Of a stretch of DNA of 64,000 bases, positions 49,189 through 58,889 are shown piece after piece. This stretch comes from Tritrichomonas foetus (Eukaryota > Parabasalia > Tritrichomonadida > Tritrichomonadidae): contig MLAK01000582.1 in NCBI GenBank assembly GCA_001839685.1, positions 39,353-103,352 on the forward strand, given 5' to 3'. Every line of letters begins with the position of its first letter. The stretch's first letter is position 1. Made by a program: the position numbers and the translations under genes. The notes below the pieces were generated by a model. The model saw only the letters and a program-made list of their open reading frames with translations, had not been told where the DNA came from and ran no database searches.

Positions 49189-50422
49189 AATCTGATCTTG
49201 GATTGTTACGAAGGTTTCTCAAGAATTTATTTGTGTATATTGAATCATTCTTTTGAGACTTATTGAATCACTTCTTTTCGATATTCAATATTTCATGATA
49301 ATCATATGAATTTTTTCTGCTTATAATATACATATAACAACAACCAGTCTAATATTTTTATTCATGTAAGAAATAAATTTCAATACATCAAATTTAGCGA
49401 AAATAAAATAATGATGTTTTTATATTTCATACCTAGAAGATCGTTTCTTCCTTTGAATTAATGAATAGATTTTCATGATTGGGAAAAATTCCCCTGAAAT
49501 TGTGTTTAGATATGAATATCCAACTGAAATATTTATATTATACATGAAATATTCAGAAAACAATTCTAAAAATGAATGCATGAGTTCCGAAAAATTGAAA
49601 AAAATATTGTTTCCAATCAGATGATATAAATTCCTGATAATTGAAATCATTTATTTAGATTTTAGTTTCAAAATCATAGGAACTCACTGATTGTGGAATG
49701 AAATAATCATATTTTGTTTAAACAAATGAAATTTTCCTATCAATTTTCCATGATACTTTTACTCATTGAGTATTTATTCAGTACCATTGTTTTATTTAAT
49801 CATCAATTCATTAAAATAGAGCAATCATTTATTCACCTTTTTCTTTTCATCAGTATATTTTTATTTTATTACAGAAATGATCATTTTTATATCTTGAGTC
49901 ATTTTTCGAATGAATAAATAATCAAAAATAGTTCTTTGATTTTGTTGTTTCCAAAATTCCAATGTTTTCATCTAAATGACAGAAGATTGTTTTGGCCTCA
50001 TGCTAGTTGAAAGAATGACCAATGAAATACCATAATAATATTGCTTTATTCAAATAACAATATAATTTTCATTTTTTTTCTTACCGAAAGTAATATTCCA
50101 AATTAGTTCTTCGCTTTTTTTTTTTAATAAAAGATGGTAGGAAGTCTCTAAAAGAGATATAGGAAATTTATTTACAATGACGTGTCTTCTCATGAATTCC
50201 TTTTTCGAAAATGATATTTATTCTTTTTTCGTATTTTTTTTACCAGTATCAGTCTAATCATTACATTCCTCATGTATATTCAATAGAACCTTGTGCTATT
50301 GTGAAATGAAAACATGTCAACCAACGAAAATGGGAAATGAATCACTGTTTGATCAATCAACGATAGCTATCGTACGTTAAATTTTGCTGATAACTTTTTC
50401 CATTTCAGAAGATTTTGATCCA
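49189..50422. other. Intergenic
   Basis: About 1.2 kb, AT-rich, between divergent genes. Two weak divergent frames lie in the middle: 49420-49650 (-, 76 codons) and 49726-49917 (+, 63 codons, listed separately at low confidence). GTACGT at 50372 looks like a trichomonad 5' splice site, but no matching 3' site gives a continuous frame. Confidence 0.45.
49726..49917 (+). CDS. Possible 63-residue membrane protein
   Basis: Two hydrophobic segments (SMILLLIEYLFSTIVLF and FIHLFLFISIFLFYY) in a short frame from ATG 49726. TCATATTTTG, 10 bases before it, could be an Inr. In such AT-rich DNA a frame rich in Phe, Ile and Leu arises easily by chance, so this is weak. Confidence 0.25.
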   Translation: MKFSYQFSMILLLIEYLFSTIVLFNHQFIKIEQSFIHLFLFISIFLFYYRNDHFYILSHFSNE

Positions 50423-52363
50423 ATGAGGGCACAGACGACGCCCCGGAGGCTTCAAAATCAGTCGAAAACAGTGCCGCGGACATCAGCGTCTTCTTCCATT
50501 CGTGTCACCAAAGACCAATCAACTGATCAAAAATCGAAATCCCAATCTAATCAATCGTTTTCAAAGAAATCCAAAACTCGTGTCGAATCAATGTTAAATG
50601 ACACTTCTTGTATTCAAATGCGAAAAAGCTTAGAAAAGCAACAGGATTTTTCCCAAATAGATAACGAACAATTAAATCGGCTAATTTCTCATCTCCGAGA
50701 ATATACACAACATTGTGCAATTAAAGAAAAATATAATGAAGCCAGAAGAGCACAAAATTTAGGAGAAAAAGCAAAACTTGTTTTATCCAATCGAACCAAA
50801 AAATTTAAGCAAACAAAATCTATCGTTGATCAACATAATGAGTCCAGATCAAGGTTTGAAAAACGATGGAGAGATCATTTCAATAATTATCAACAAGAAA
50901 CTTTGGAGAAAAGGGAGGAACTTCAAAAGAAACATGCACACGAAACTCGGATTTTCGAACGTCAATGGGCACATGAAATGCCTCATAAATATCGAAAACC
51001 AAGCCAAAGATTACTTCAATTGAAGCAAATAGAAAAATCTCTAGCAATTTCTGGTGAAATTGATCGAGCTGATTACATTCATTCACAAGTTGAAACCCAA
51101 ACTCAAATTGAAATCGAAAATGCACAAGCAAGTTTAATTCATGATTATCAAATCGCTCGAGCGAAACATTTTGAAAGACAAATGCAAGAATTTGAACGTT
51201 TCGAAGAAACAAGAGAAGCAGGAAGACAGCTGTTAGAAGCAGATTATAAAGCAGAACAATTAAGAGTAAAACATAGAGATTGGGTTGTTCAATCTCATAT
51301 CAAAGATTCAATCACTAAAGTTAAATCGGGAGATAATCCACCAACTAGATCAGCAGGAGTACCCAAAAATAGAGATGCAACTATTGGTGCATTACTACCA
51401 CGATTAATAGCTCCAAATGATCCATCTTTATTAAAGAATGAAAAAATGAGAAGAAAACAAATTTATGAGAAACAACAACACTATCAAAAGAAAATAGATC
51501 AATATATAAATGAAGTTCAGTCAAAACAATCACAGAGATCACCATCAGCTACTTCACAAAGACCTCAATCATCATTAACATCTCTCTCAATCACAGACAG
51601 ATCTGCAACATCCCAATCACTAAAAGCTAAAACATTTAATACTATTCCTAGTATTAATGACAATGATGAATATTATTCAGACTATAGTGAAAATGAAAAG
51701 TTAACAGATAAAGAACAAGGAATGATCGTTGGTGAAGCGGTAATTGGAATTAATGATGAAAATCACAATACAGATCAATTAAATCTAAATGTTCAAACGG
51801 ATACAAAGACAGAAATCACCAATCAAAATGTCAAAGACACTCAGAATAACTCACTAGAGATTCTTGAAAAATCATCAAATGAACAAAAGACGAACAAAGA
51901 GATTGCAGAATCAACACATGAAGAAAAACAAAATGATCAGCCAAAGCAACTTCAGTCAATACTTGATAAAATTAGTGATTTAAGTAACAATAATAATACC
52001 ACAGATTCAAATGCAAATAATCATAATGAAGGAAAACTACAAACAGACACGAACCCAAAAGAAGTCATCATAAACTCTTTAGAAGAGCAATCTAAAACAG
52101 AAGAGCAATCTAAAACAGAAGAACAATCTAAAACAGGAGAACAATCTAAAACAGGAGAACAATCTAAAACAGGAGAACAATCTAAAACAGGAGAACAATC
52201 TAAAAAGGAGGAACCATCTAAAAATGAAGACGAAAATAATCAAAATGGAGAAAAGGCACAAAATGGAAAAGAGAATATAAAAACGGGTCAAAAGTCAGCT
52301 GAAGTAAACAATGAAGACGTATATTCTGAATCAGGGAGTTATTATTATAGTGACGAGGAATAA
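50423..52363 (+). CDS. Coiled-coil protein with EQSKT repeats
   Basis: A 646-residue hydrophilic protein. The first 50 residues are Ser/Lys/Gln-rich and disordered. Residues 60-290 form a charged helical domain with many aromatic-basic pairs (ESRSRFEKRWRDHFNNYQQ, HETRIFERQW, ADYIHSQVETQTQ), the likely functional core. A Ser/Gln-rich region near 360-400 and a long acidic Asn-rich tail follow, with seven or eight EEQSKT/GEQSKT units near 555-600. The end is SGSYYYSDEE. No family is recognised. A TTG-led extension to 50384 is not used. No Inr is obvious. Confidence 0.68.
   Translation: MRAQTTPRRLQNQSKTVPRTSASSSIRVTKDQSTDQKSKSQSNQSFSKKSKTRVESMLNDTSCIQMRKSLEKQQDFSQIDNEQLNRLISHLREYTQHCAIKEKYNEARRAQNLGEKAKLVLSNRTKKFKQTKSIVDQHNESRSRFEKRWRDHFNNYQQETLEKREELQKKHAHETRIFERQWAHEMPHKYRKPSQRLLQLKQIEKSLAISGEIDRADYIHSQVETQTQIEIENAQASLIHDYQIARAKHFERQMQEFERFEETREAGRQLLEADYKAEQLRVKHRDWVVQSHIKDSITKVKSGDNPPTRSAGVPKNRDATIGALLPRLIAPNDPSLLKNEKMRRKQIYEKQQHYQKKIDQYINEVQSKQSQRSPSATSQRPQSSLTSLSITDRSATSQSLKAKTFNTIPSINDNDEYYSDYSENEKLTDKEQGMIVGEAVIGINDENHNTDQLNLNVQTDTKTEITNQNVKDTQNNSLEILEKSSNEQKTNKEIAESTHEEKQNDQPKQLQSILDKISDLSNNNNTTDSNANNHNEGKLQTDTNPKEVIINSLEEQSKTEEQSKTEEQSKTGEQSKTGEQSKTGEQSKTGEQSKKEEPSKNEDENNQNGEKAQNGKENIKTGQKSAEVNNEDVYSESGSYYYSDEE
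52083..52209 (+). repeat. 18-bp coding tandem repeat
   Basis: About seven units of GAACAATCTAAAACAGGA or a one-base variant, coding for E/G-E-Q-S-K-T. The first three units share one variant and the last four another, suggesting recent stepwise expansion. Confidence 0.9.
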
Positions 52364-54118
52364 TAAATTGTTAATATATGTGTATTTAATTTGATTTTGG
52401 ATTTTACTGTGTTCATCTTGAATGTGATCGAATATGTTTGAGCGATTCACTATAATTGGAACGAAAGCATCAATAACTGTACTGTGATAATGAGAGTTCT
52501 CTTATTACAACAATTGCTTGATATCAAATACTTATTCTCAAATTTAAGGAAATTTTGGCAGCAGCCTTATGGATAAATATATTAGGTTCTATTCTTTTTT
52601 CTGAATTAGTTACCTAAAAAATGAAATATATAACAGTTAACAAGAAGGAGAACATAATTTTGAATTATAACTAAAGCATATGAAGAACATGCTGCTGGGG
52701 ATATTAATATCAAGATATCTACTCTAAAAAATCATGTTCAAAAATAAATACATGAATATAGGTCAACATATCGAAAAAGCTTGGCCAAAGATACATTAGA
52801 AAGCATAGTGAAATTGAATTCTTACAATATGACATTTTTCCAAAATCTGAGAAAGACTTTGAAGAAACATCATTGAATAGAGCATGTTCAAAAAAGAGTG
52901 TACACCAAAAATGTGACTTTCCTCATTAAATCTATACCTACCAAGAGATATATATTCATGAATATGATTGATTCATAATTATTTACATTATTTCCCCAAA
53001 GATTGTGAATTTTCATCATAAATGCTAATTGTTGATTTTTTTTTTCCTTTCTTGTTCTGGAACATTTTGGTTGGTCTTTTTTAAATGTCCAACATCTCGT
53101 TGTGCTAATAGATCAGGTTGTAGACGATTCTTTCAACTGTTTTTAGAAAACTTTTACTTAAAATTTCAAATTCCAAACCTAATCATGATCGCCGAATTTA
53201 TGCAATTTTGTTGCATGAATGGAAATGATGATGCGAACATGCCTCATCAATGCTGTAGCTATGATATTGTTCAACTTTATGTGATGATGCATGATCCTGA
53301 CTTAACACTCACCATTATACAAAAGTGATTCTTTTGCTCAACCAAGATTGATTAAAAAAATATTCAGCTAAGTTCAACGCGACTAACCCTTTGATGGAAT
53401 TTTGAAAAGAATAATTTATTTAATTTATTTGAATTTTTGAATGATACACGAATTAGTGATTATTCAAAATTCTATCCTTTGCATTTCCATCATATTGCAA
53501 TATTCTTTTTACAAGCAATTGTTACTGATAGCTCTGCTTTTGCGTTTTTTGATTTTTTTTGTCAAAATATTGAAATAGTGAAAACTTGACAGTCTATTGA
53601 AAAAAATAAATTTGATAGGATCAGAATGTTTATTGTCGTGATTCAATGAATCTAGAGATAACTCTTAAGGTATGAAAGTTCATGATAAAATAATGGAATT
53701 TCATAAACATTTAATGATCTAAATTTTATTTAAGTCAGGATTATATTAAACAATAAACAAGTTGTGAGATATATTAGCAACATTTTTATGACACTCTATT
53801 CAAATTTTGAACCAAAATAAGTGATATCACATAAAATCTGACCGTTAATAAATAACTCATTTTTGAATACCTAAAGATTAACGATAGATAATTATTCAGT
53901 TCATGTCAAATTCTCAATTCAAAGAATATTCGGGGAAAAAAACAATAACCGATACGATAGCTCAATTATTGACCATACCGATTAGATTTTCTCTTTTACT
54001 GTAAATACTTTTCTGAAAAATAAAAATTTTATCCCTTTGAAATATAATGTATATAATTATTGAAAAACTGAAAACGTGAAAAATTCATTCAACTTAATAA
54101 GTTTATTAATATTATCAA
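52364..54118. other. Intergenic
   Basis: About 1.75 kb, the longest gene-free stretch of the window. AGGTCAA occurs once near 52758. A frame of about 99 codons (53029-53328) begins with TTG and a poly-T run and is not accepted. No tRNA, inverted-repeat element or tandem array was recognised by eye. Confidence 0.45.
54085..54094 (+). promoter_or_regulatory. Inr-like site of the Initiator-binding-domain gene
   Basis: TCATTCAACT lies 24 bases upstream of the ATG at 54119. If used, the gene for an Inr-binding-type protein would itself be under an Inr. Confidence 0.45.
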
Positions 54119-54952
54119 ATGTCATCAACTTTGTCACCAAGTGGAGGGATTCCAGCACATTGGGAGTTTCTAAATGACGATGACAAAGCTGAGTACATCG
54201 CAATAACCACACGCTTCCACGAGGAGATCGCAAAATCCAAAAGAGGTGAAAGAATCGAAGTTTTCGTTAATCGGTTGAAAACAATACGCGACTACATCAA
54301 CAGAGACGTCAACGATCAATGGAAACGGATCCTCGTGTGCGGAATCATGTTTCTCAACAACGCGTTAGGCATAAATATCCAACAGCTCAGACTGATGATG
54401 GGAAAGTGCAAATCTTCAATCAATGGGTCACTGCAACAACTCGGATATATGGCAAAGCCATCAACCCACGAGATTGATCAAGAGATTACCAAAAAAGTGC
54501 CACTTTTAAAAGACGATCATTTTGAATTGAAAAAATGGACAATCAGATATGGAGCATTTCCAGAAGAGAAAGAGAAAATTCGTATTGAAAAACATATCCC
54601 TAATAAAAATAATTCGCGAAATGCAAATAAAAATGTGAACCAAAATGTCATGAATTCCTTCAACAATAATTTGATTGAGTCTATTCAAACTCAAAATATC
54701 AACATTTTGAATCCACATCAAAATATGTTACAGACTCAAATTCTAATTCAGAATCAGGCTCCACAACAGATATTCAATGTCAAACCAATTCAATTGCCTG
54801 CGATGGAACCGATCGCTTCCCAGCCTTCTTCTCCAATCTCCGCCCAGGAAGTTATTCGGGCAGTAAATAATCACTTCCCCTGCCCAGCTAAGTGCCGCCA
54901 TAAGTTTTATGACCTTATTCATTGTTCTATCTCGATTCAGACTGAAGCTTGA
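54119..54952 (+). CDS. Initiator-binding-domain (IBD) transcription factor
   Basis: A 277-residue protein whose residues 8-125 match the Initiator-binding domain of Trichomonas IBP39, the DNA-binding module that contacts the Inr and is found only in parabasalids. Key blocks are ITTRFHEEIAKSKRGERIEV, FVNRLKTIRDYI, WKRILVCGIMFLNNALGINI and QLRLMMGKCKSSINGSLQQL. After it comes a basic Asn-rich linker (about 165-205), a Gln/Asn-rich part and a C-terminus with CPAKCRHKFYD. It lacks an obvious IBP39-type C-domain that would bind the RNA polymerase II tail, so it is a paralogue that may regulate rather than recruit. The start is the first ATG. Confidence 0.85.
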   Translation: MSSTLSPSGGIPAHWEFLNDDDKAEYIAITTRFHEEIAKSKRGERIEVFVNRLKTIRDYINRDVNDQWKRILVCGIMFLNNALGINIQQLRLMMGKCKSSINGSLQQLGYMAKPSTHEIDQEITKKVPLLKDDHFELKKWTIRYGAFPEEKEKIRIEKHIPNKNNSRNANKNVNQNVMNSFNNNLIESIQTQNINILNPHQNMLQTQILIQNQAPQQIFNVKPIQLPAMEPIASQPSSPISAQEVIRAVNNHFPCPAKCRHKFYDLIHCSISIQTEA

Positions 54953-55847
54953 ATCTTGATAATAAAAAAATACGGAATTTGTTTTATTTGGTAATGTTTT
55001 CATACATGAATTTGTTTAATTTATCTTTATTTGTTAAATTCGATTAAAAGTGGAAGTGAAATAATTTTCAGAAAAGGAAAAATGTTTTGGAAATTGATAT
55101 TTCTCTGGAGAAATAAAAAGTTCATTGATTTCATTCCATTCTGAAAACTGTGTTCTTATTGTAGGAAAGAATTGAAATCATTTCTATTGGAGATATTTTG
55201 GAAATTCTGATTTCCCAGAGAGTTTTATTCATTCCTTTTAACACACAATTACATAGAACAGTCAACGAAATAATAAAAATCTCTAAAACTTATACAATAA
55301 ACCAACATATCGAAGAATACCATATTCATATAAAAAGTCTTATAATTATGTAAATATTCGCTTAGCTCAAAATAATGGAGGGGGATGGACAAATAGCCGT
55401 AGAAAGTGTAAATCATATTGAATTTTAGGCCGTTTTAAATTTATCTAAATTGAAAATTTCACTTCACTTGAATTCTCAATAATAATAAACGTTCTTTTTT
55501 TTTTTTTTTTTTTTTTTGTGGAACTGTTTAGATGTTCTGAGATTTCAATAAAATTCTATTTCTATGTCCTATCGTCGAATGATCGCATATCATGTCATCT
55601 ACAAGGCCAATAAAGGTTAAATAACCGTAAATGTGACATCACTTCATCGTTTTTATTATAAAAATTAAGATGAGATACTTTTTCTGGCCAAAATGGATTT
55701 ATTTTCATCTCAAAGCCACCAATTTAAACTAGATTCCATCAATCATCACATATTCGAATAATTATCATTATTATATCCATAAAAATTAGAATTTTAAAAC
55801 ATATTGAATTAAAAAAAATGTTAAATTTAATCATTTTTAATCATTTC
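54953..55847. other. Intergenic, 3' ends of convergent genes
   Basis: About 0.9 kb with no credible gene. A run of 23 T lies at 55495-55517. AT-rich throughout. Confidence 0.5.
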
Positions 55848-56468
55848 TTATTCGACCTTAACCTTTTCCAATTTTTCAACGAAAGGTTCGATCTGTTTCT
55901 TCACTGCTGGATGAAGAAGAACAGCTGGAAGGATGAGAACTAAGTTAACTAAAATAAAGTTGAGCCAGAATGTTCCTGTGATTAAGAAGAGGAAGAAGAG
56001 GGCAGCAAGGGCACCAAGTGGAACAACAGCGTTAGCGATTGTAAGTGGTCCCTTTGGCTTGGCATGGTCACAAAGGCCAAATATTCTCGATGTGAATAAA
56101 ACAATTGTTTCGCAAACTGTTTGGAGAGGATAGATTGGATATGTTCCTTCTTCTTTGTTTTCGATTGGCTGGAAGAGGAAGGCGGCGATGATTGGTCCAG
56201 CAACTTTGACGACCAATTTAACAAAAACCTTTAATGTTAATAACAAGAAAAGTGTTGGAAGGAATGAAAGGTGGAGTTTACCGATGACGAAGAAGAGCAA
56301 ATTAACTAAAACAAGAACGGCAGCCATGGCAATTGGGTTCCTGAAGTAGAGCATTGCTTGGACTTGGTCAACATATTCTTCGTATGGCTTGAGTTTTTCT
56401 TCGAGAGCTGATGCATCAGTAAGAACCTTTTTGCATGGGCAGCCAGAGCAGCAAGCTTGATCAGCCAT
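55848..56468 (-). CDS. Reticulon-like ER membrane protein
   Basis: A 206-residue protein with the layout of the reticulon-homology domain. LYFRNPIAMAAVLVLVNLL near residue 40 corresponds to the reticulon L-x-W-R-x-P start. A long hydrophobic hairpin (about 48-90), a 60-residue loop and a second hairpin (about 145-185) follow. The end LHPAVKKQIEPFVEKLEKV is typical of the family's C-terminal amphipathic helix. It would shape tubular endoplasmic reticulum. The N-terminus CCSGCPCKK could be palmitoylated or bind metal and is not a reticulon feature. PRA1-type proteins are an alternative. A 1096-bp transposon lies 168 bases upstream of its ATG. Confidence 0.6.
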   Translation of the reverse strand: MADQACCSGCPCKKVLTDASALEEKLKPYEEYVDQVQAMLYFRNPIAMAAVLVLVNLLFFVIGKLHLSFLPTLFLLLTLKVFVKLVVKVAGPIIAAFLFQPIENKEEGTYPIYPLQTVCETIVLFTSRIFGLCDHAKPKGPLTIANAVVPLGALAALFFLFLITGTFWLNFILVNLVLILPAVLLHPAVKKQIEPFVEKLEKVKVE

Positions 56469-56627
56469 TTATTTATTTATTTTTCTTTGAAATGGACTTT
56501 TCTACTTTTTCAATGATTTATTCCATTTAATTTACTTGACATTTCTTATTTTTTTTCTTTGATTTACGAAAAATTCTGTAATCGAGCTATCTTTTTCAAA
56601 AGAAATTCACACATAAATATTTATTTT

Positions 56628-56635
56628 CTAGGTAC
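56628..56635. repeat. Left target-site duplication of transposon copy 1
   Basis: CTAGGTAC immediately left of the element. The same eight bases follow its right end at 57732-57739. Confidence 0.9.
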
Positions 56636-57731
56636 AGATGTATACAAACTAACTAGCTCTAGATGTAGAAGACCATTGAGAGATCTAAATGAATAATTGT
56701 TGATATTATTGTCATCTAAATATTATTTAATTGTAATCCTATTAATAATATATAAATATTATAATTTAAAAATCAAGATACAGAGAAAACCAAATCCAAA
56801 AAAAAATTGTGAGAAAAAAATAAGCCCAACAGAAATTTCTGAGAATTATTGAGATAAAAAGTGATTTTATAGCATTAATATCTTGATTATTTCTTATCAT
56901 AAATCGTTCTTTTTATTATCATATGACCCTCCATCGAAAATTATAATGTTTTCCAAAATACAAAAATGAAGTATAAAAAAAATATTAATAATTTTGATAT
57001 AAATANAAAAAATTTAGGCATCAATGAGAAGATTACGAATGTTTTGCCATCTAATTGGCGAGTCATCAGAAAATTCNCTTGGCATCGAGTCTGGAAAAAA
57101 ACATATTGGATTCCATTTTTCTTGATTTGGTCTTTCAATCGTTGTATCTGTATCCCTGCTTGAGAATGTGCTGTTGAGGACTGCCAGTCTATTTTCTTCA
57201 TATACTAAAATTTTATGACAGAAAAGATTTCAATACATTCATATTTGTTAAATGGAAATTGAATTAATTCAACATCACTGAGTTAAAACTATCAAAATTT
57301 TCGCGATTTTTAATTAAAAATCGATAGAAGAAGTGTAAATAGAATTATGGGAAGCAGTNTTATAATCTTTGTGATTCTTGGAAAAAAATCTTCTCTCAAT
57401 TTTTTTTTAGGCTTTCTCCAAAATCGCTCTTTTTTCGGTTTAATTGTTGCAAAATTTCAAAACTATGAATAAATATGGCTCATAACTATAAAATATAGAT
57501 TTAACAATTGACTGAAAGCTGTTCACCCGAAAACTGAAACAATAGCTTCTTCAGAATCATTTTCGAAATATTTTTGAATTCGACCATTTGCGAAGTTTGC
57601 GATAAGGGAAATTTTCGTCATTCTTTTAGCTATTTGGGTTTTGATTTTTGACTGATGGTATTAAGTAATACTGATGATAAGGATCATTTGAGTGATTTCG
57701 TACGTTAAGACTATTTGGTTTGTATACATCT
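56636..57731. mobile_element. 1096-bp non-autonomous DNA transposon, copy 1
   Basis: The element starts AGATGTATACAAAC and ends with the inverse, GTTTGTATACATCT; 16 of 17 terminal bases match in inverted order. It is flanked by a perfect 8-bp target duplication. A copy of identical length lies at 62905-64000, differing at roughly a dozen sites plus three ambiguous bases here (57006, 57077, 57359). It has only one small frame (86 codons, minus), so it cannot encode a full transposase and needs help in trans. An 8-bp duplication suggests hAT, P or Merlin-type transposition; the superfamily is not settled. Confidence 0.9.
56941..57201 (-). CDS. Element-borne 86-codon frame, copy 1
   Basis: Starts MKKIDWQSSTAHSQAGIQIQ, then RLKDQIKKNGIQYVFFQTRC, and ends in a Phe-rich hydrophobic part (about 60-82) forced by AT-rich DNA. 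The first 55 residues look like normal protein, and TCATAAAATT stands 7 bases before the ATG as an Inr. It may be the N-terminal remnant of a deleted transposase or a small expressed protein. Two ambiguous bases affect this copy. No family is recognised. Confidence 0.35.
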   Translation of the reverse strand: MKKIDWQSSTAHSQAGIQIQRLKDQIKKNGIQYVFFQTRCQXNFLMTRQLDGKTFVIFSLMPKFFXFISKLLIFFLYFIFVFWKTL

Positions 57732-57739
57732 CTAGGTAC
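57732..57739. repeat. Right target-site duplication of transposon copy 1
   Basis: CTAGGTAC immediately right of the element, identical to 56628-56635. Confidence 0.9.
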
Positions 57740-58313
57740 TTATTTTTTTTAAGAAAATATGATAATAAAATGAATAGAACTGACGGTTTGTTTTAAAAAT
57801 GAAATAAAACAACCGTTTTATGTAGAAAAGATATCTTCATTCCAGTCTTTTTCCATCAAGAAATCGTGTTGTTTTTTTGGGCTCGATTTTATTATCATAA
57901 TATAAAAAAATTCAAAGATGTCATTATTTCTTTTCGATATCATATTTTTCGAACACTTTTTTTTCTCATAAATTTCTTGGGAAAAATTTCTGATATATTC
58001 AAACGATAAAAAACCATATCAAATGTGAAGTGTTATTCATCAGTTCACCATTTTGATCGATCATTAATTGTTCAGCCAGCTTTATAACATGATATCAAAA
58101 ACGATTCTGAATAATAGTACAACTCGTCTCAACTTCATCATATTTGACACCATTAAATTTCAATAAGATTCAATTCCATGAGAGGTCTGAATATATTGGT
58201 TTATACGCTTAAAAAGAAAAGAATAGTTGATGTAACACACATAGAGAATAATTCATCAATTAAACTAAAGAAAAGAATAGCAATAAACATATTTACTAAC
58301 ATTTATCAATCAC
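57740..58313. other. Intergenic
   Basis: About 570 bases right of the transposon, AT-rich. A frame of 80 codons from ATG 58178 runs antisense into the next gene and is judged a shadow. Nothing else is seen. Confidence 0.45.
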
Positions 58314-58889
58314 TCATTCATATTCAGAAGGATCAAATGTTGGTATCCATTTTGGGAAAGTTGGATAATAATCGTGATTCATTTCTTCATGACACATTCG
58401 GAGATATCTGTCTTTCATGATTCTGATGTTATAATCTTTGTTCAATTTCTGCTGGTTGATGTCTTCGGAAATTGTTAGATTATCGGACTTCTCATCGTAT
58501 TTGTTTGGGTTTTCATTGCGCTTTTTGAAATGATACAATTTATCATACTGGTCTTTTGGAGTGTATTCTTTGAATTTTTCACGTTTTCCTTTTTTGTCAA
58601 CTATTTTTTGGAAAGAATTAAACGAATGTGGCCTTTTCACATGAATATGATTAAAATTCGTATCGTGGTTTGTTTCATCATGTGGATTAAATTTTTCATG
58701 TTGGGCAATGTCTATCAGAATATGACAAATTCGATTTCCATATAAAGCAAAATCTTCTGGTTTTAATCTATCGATTAAGCCAGATATTTCTTCCAAAGAA
58801 ACACTGATGGTACCTGATTCATATAAATCAACGATAGACTTCATTCGGTTTAAACATCGTATATATTTTTTGTCGGATTTTGCTGTCAT
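58314..58889 (-). CDS. Unknown 191-residue protein
   Basis: A hydrophilic protein from ATG 58889 (MTAKSDKKYIRCLNRMKSIV). The first 70 residues look helical and ordered, including SLEEISGLIDRLKPEDFALY; the rest is His/Asn/Lys-rich and ends in WIPTFDPSEYE. No family is recognised. The frame is open upstream to 58967 through a hydrophobic segment, but only from a TTG, and an Inr-like TCATTATAAT at 58930-58939 would leave the short version. Confidence 0.55.
   Translation of the reverse strand: MTAKSDKKYIRCLNRMKSIVDLYESGTISVSLEEISGLIDRLKPEDFALYGNRICHILIDIAQHEKFNPHDETNHDTNFNHIHVKRPHSFNSFQKIVDKKGKREKFKEYTPKDQYDKLYHFKKRNENPNKYDEKSDNLTISEDINQQKLNKDYNIRIMKDRYLRMCHEEMNHDYYPTFPKWIPTFDPSEYE

Noticed and set aside
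49420..49650. Minus-strand 76-codon frame
   Set aside because: Ile/Phe/Tyr-rich composition as expected from AT-rich DNA; no Inr and no motif.
50372..50409. Possible short intron (GTACGT ... CAG) before the coiled-coil gene
   Set aside because: Joining the ends does not give a continuous frame from any upstream ATG, and the trichomonad ACTAAC 3' signal is absent.
52083..52209. Short regular repeats that could suggest a CRISPR array
   Set aside because: Units are contiguous without spacers and are in-frame coding repeats of a eukaryotic gene.
53029..53328. Plus-strand frame of about 99 codons
   Set aside because: Begins with TTG and a poly-T-derived Phe run; no domain or Inr.
58178..58420. 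Plus-strand 80-codon frame
   Set aside because: Largely antisense to the 191-residue protein gene and without recognisable content.
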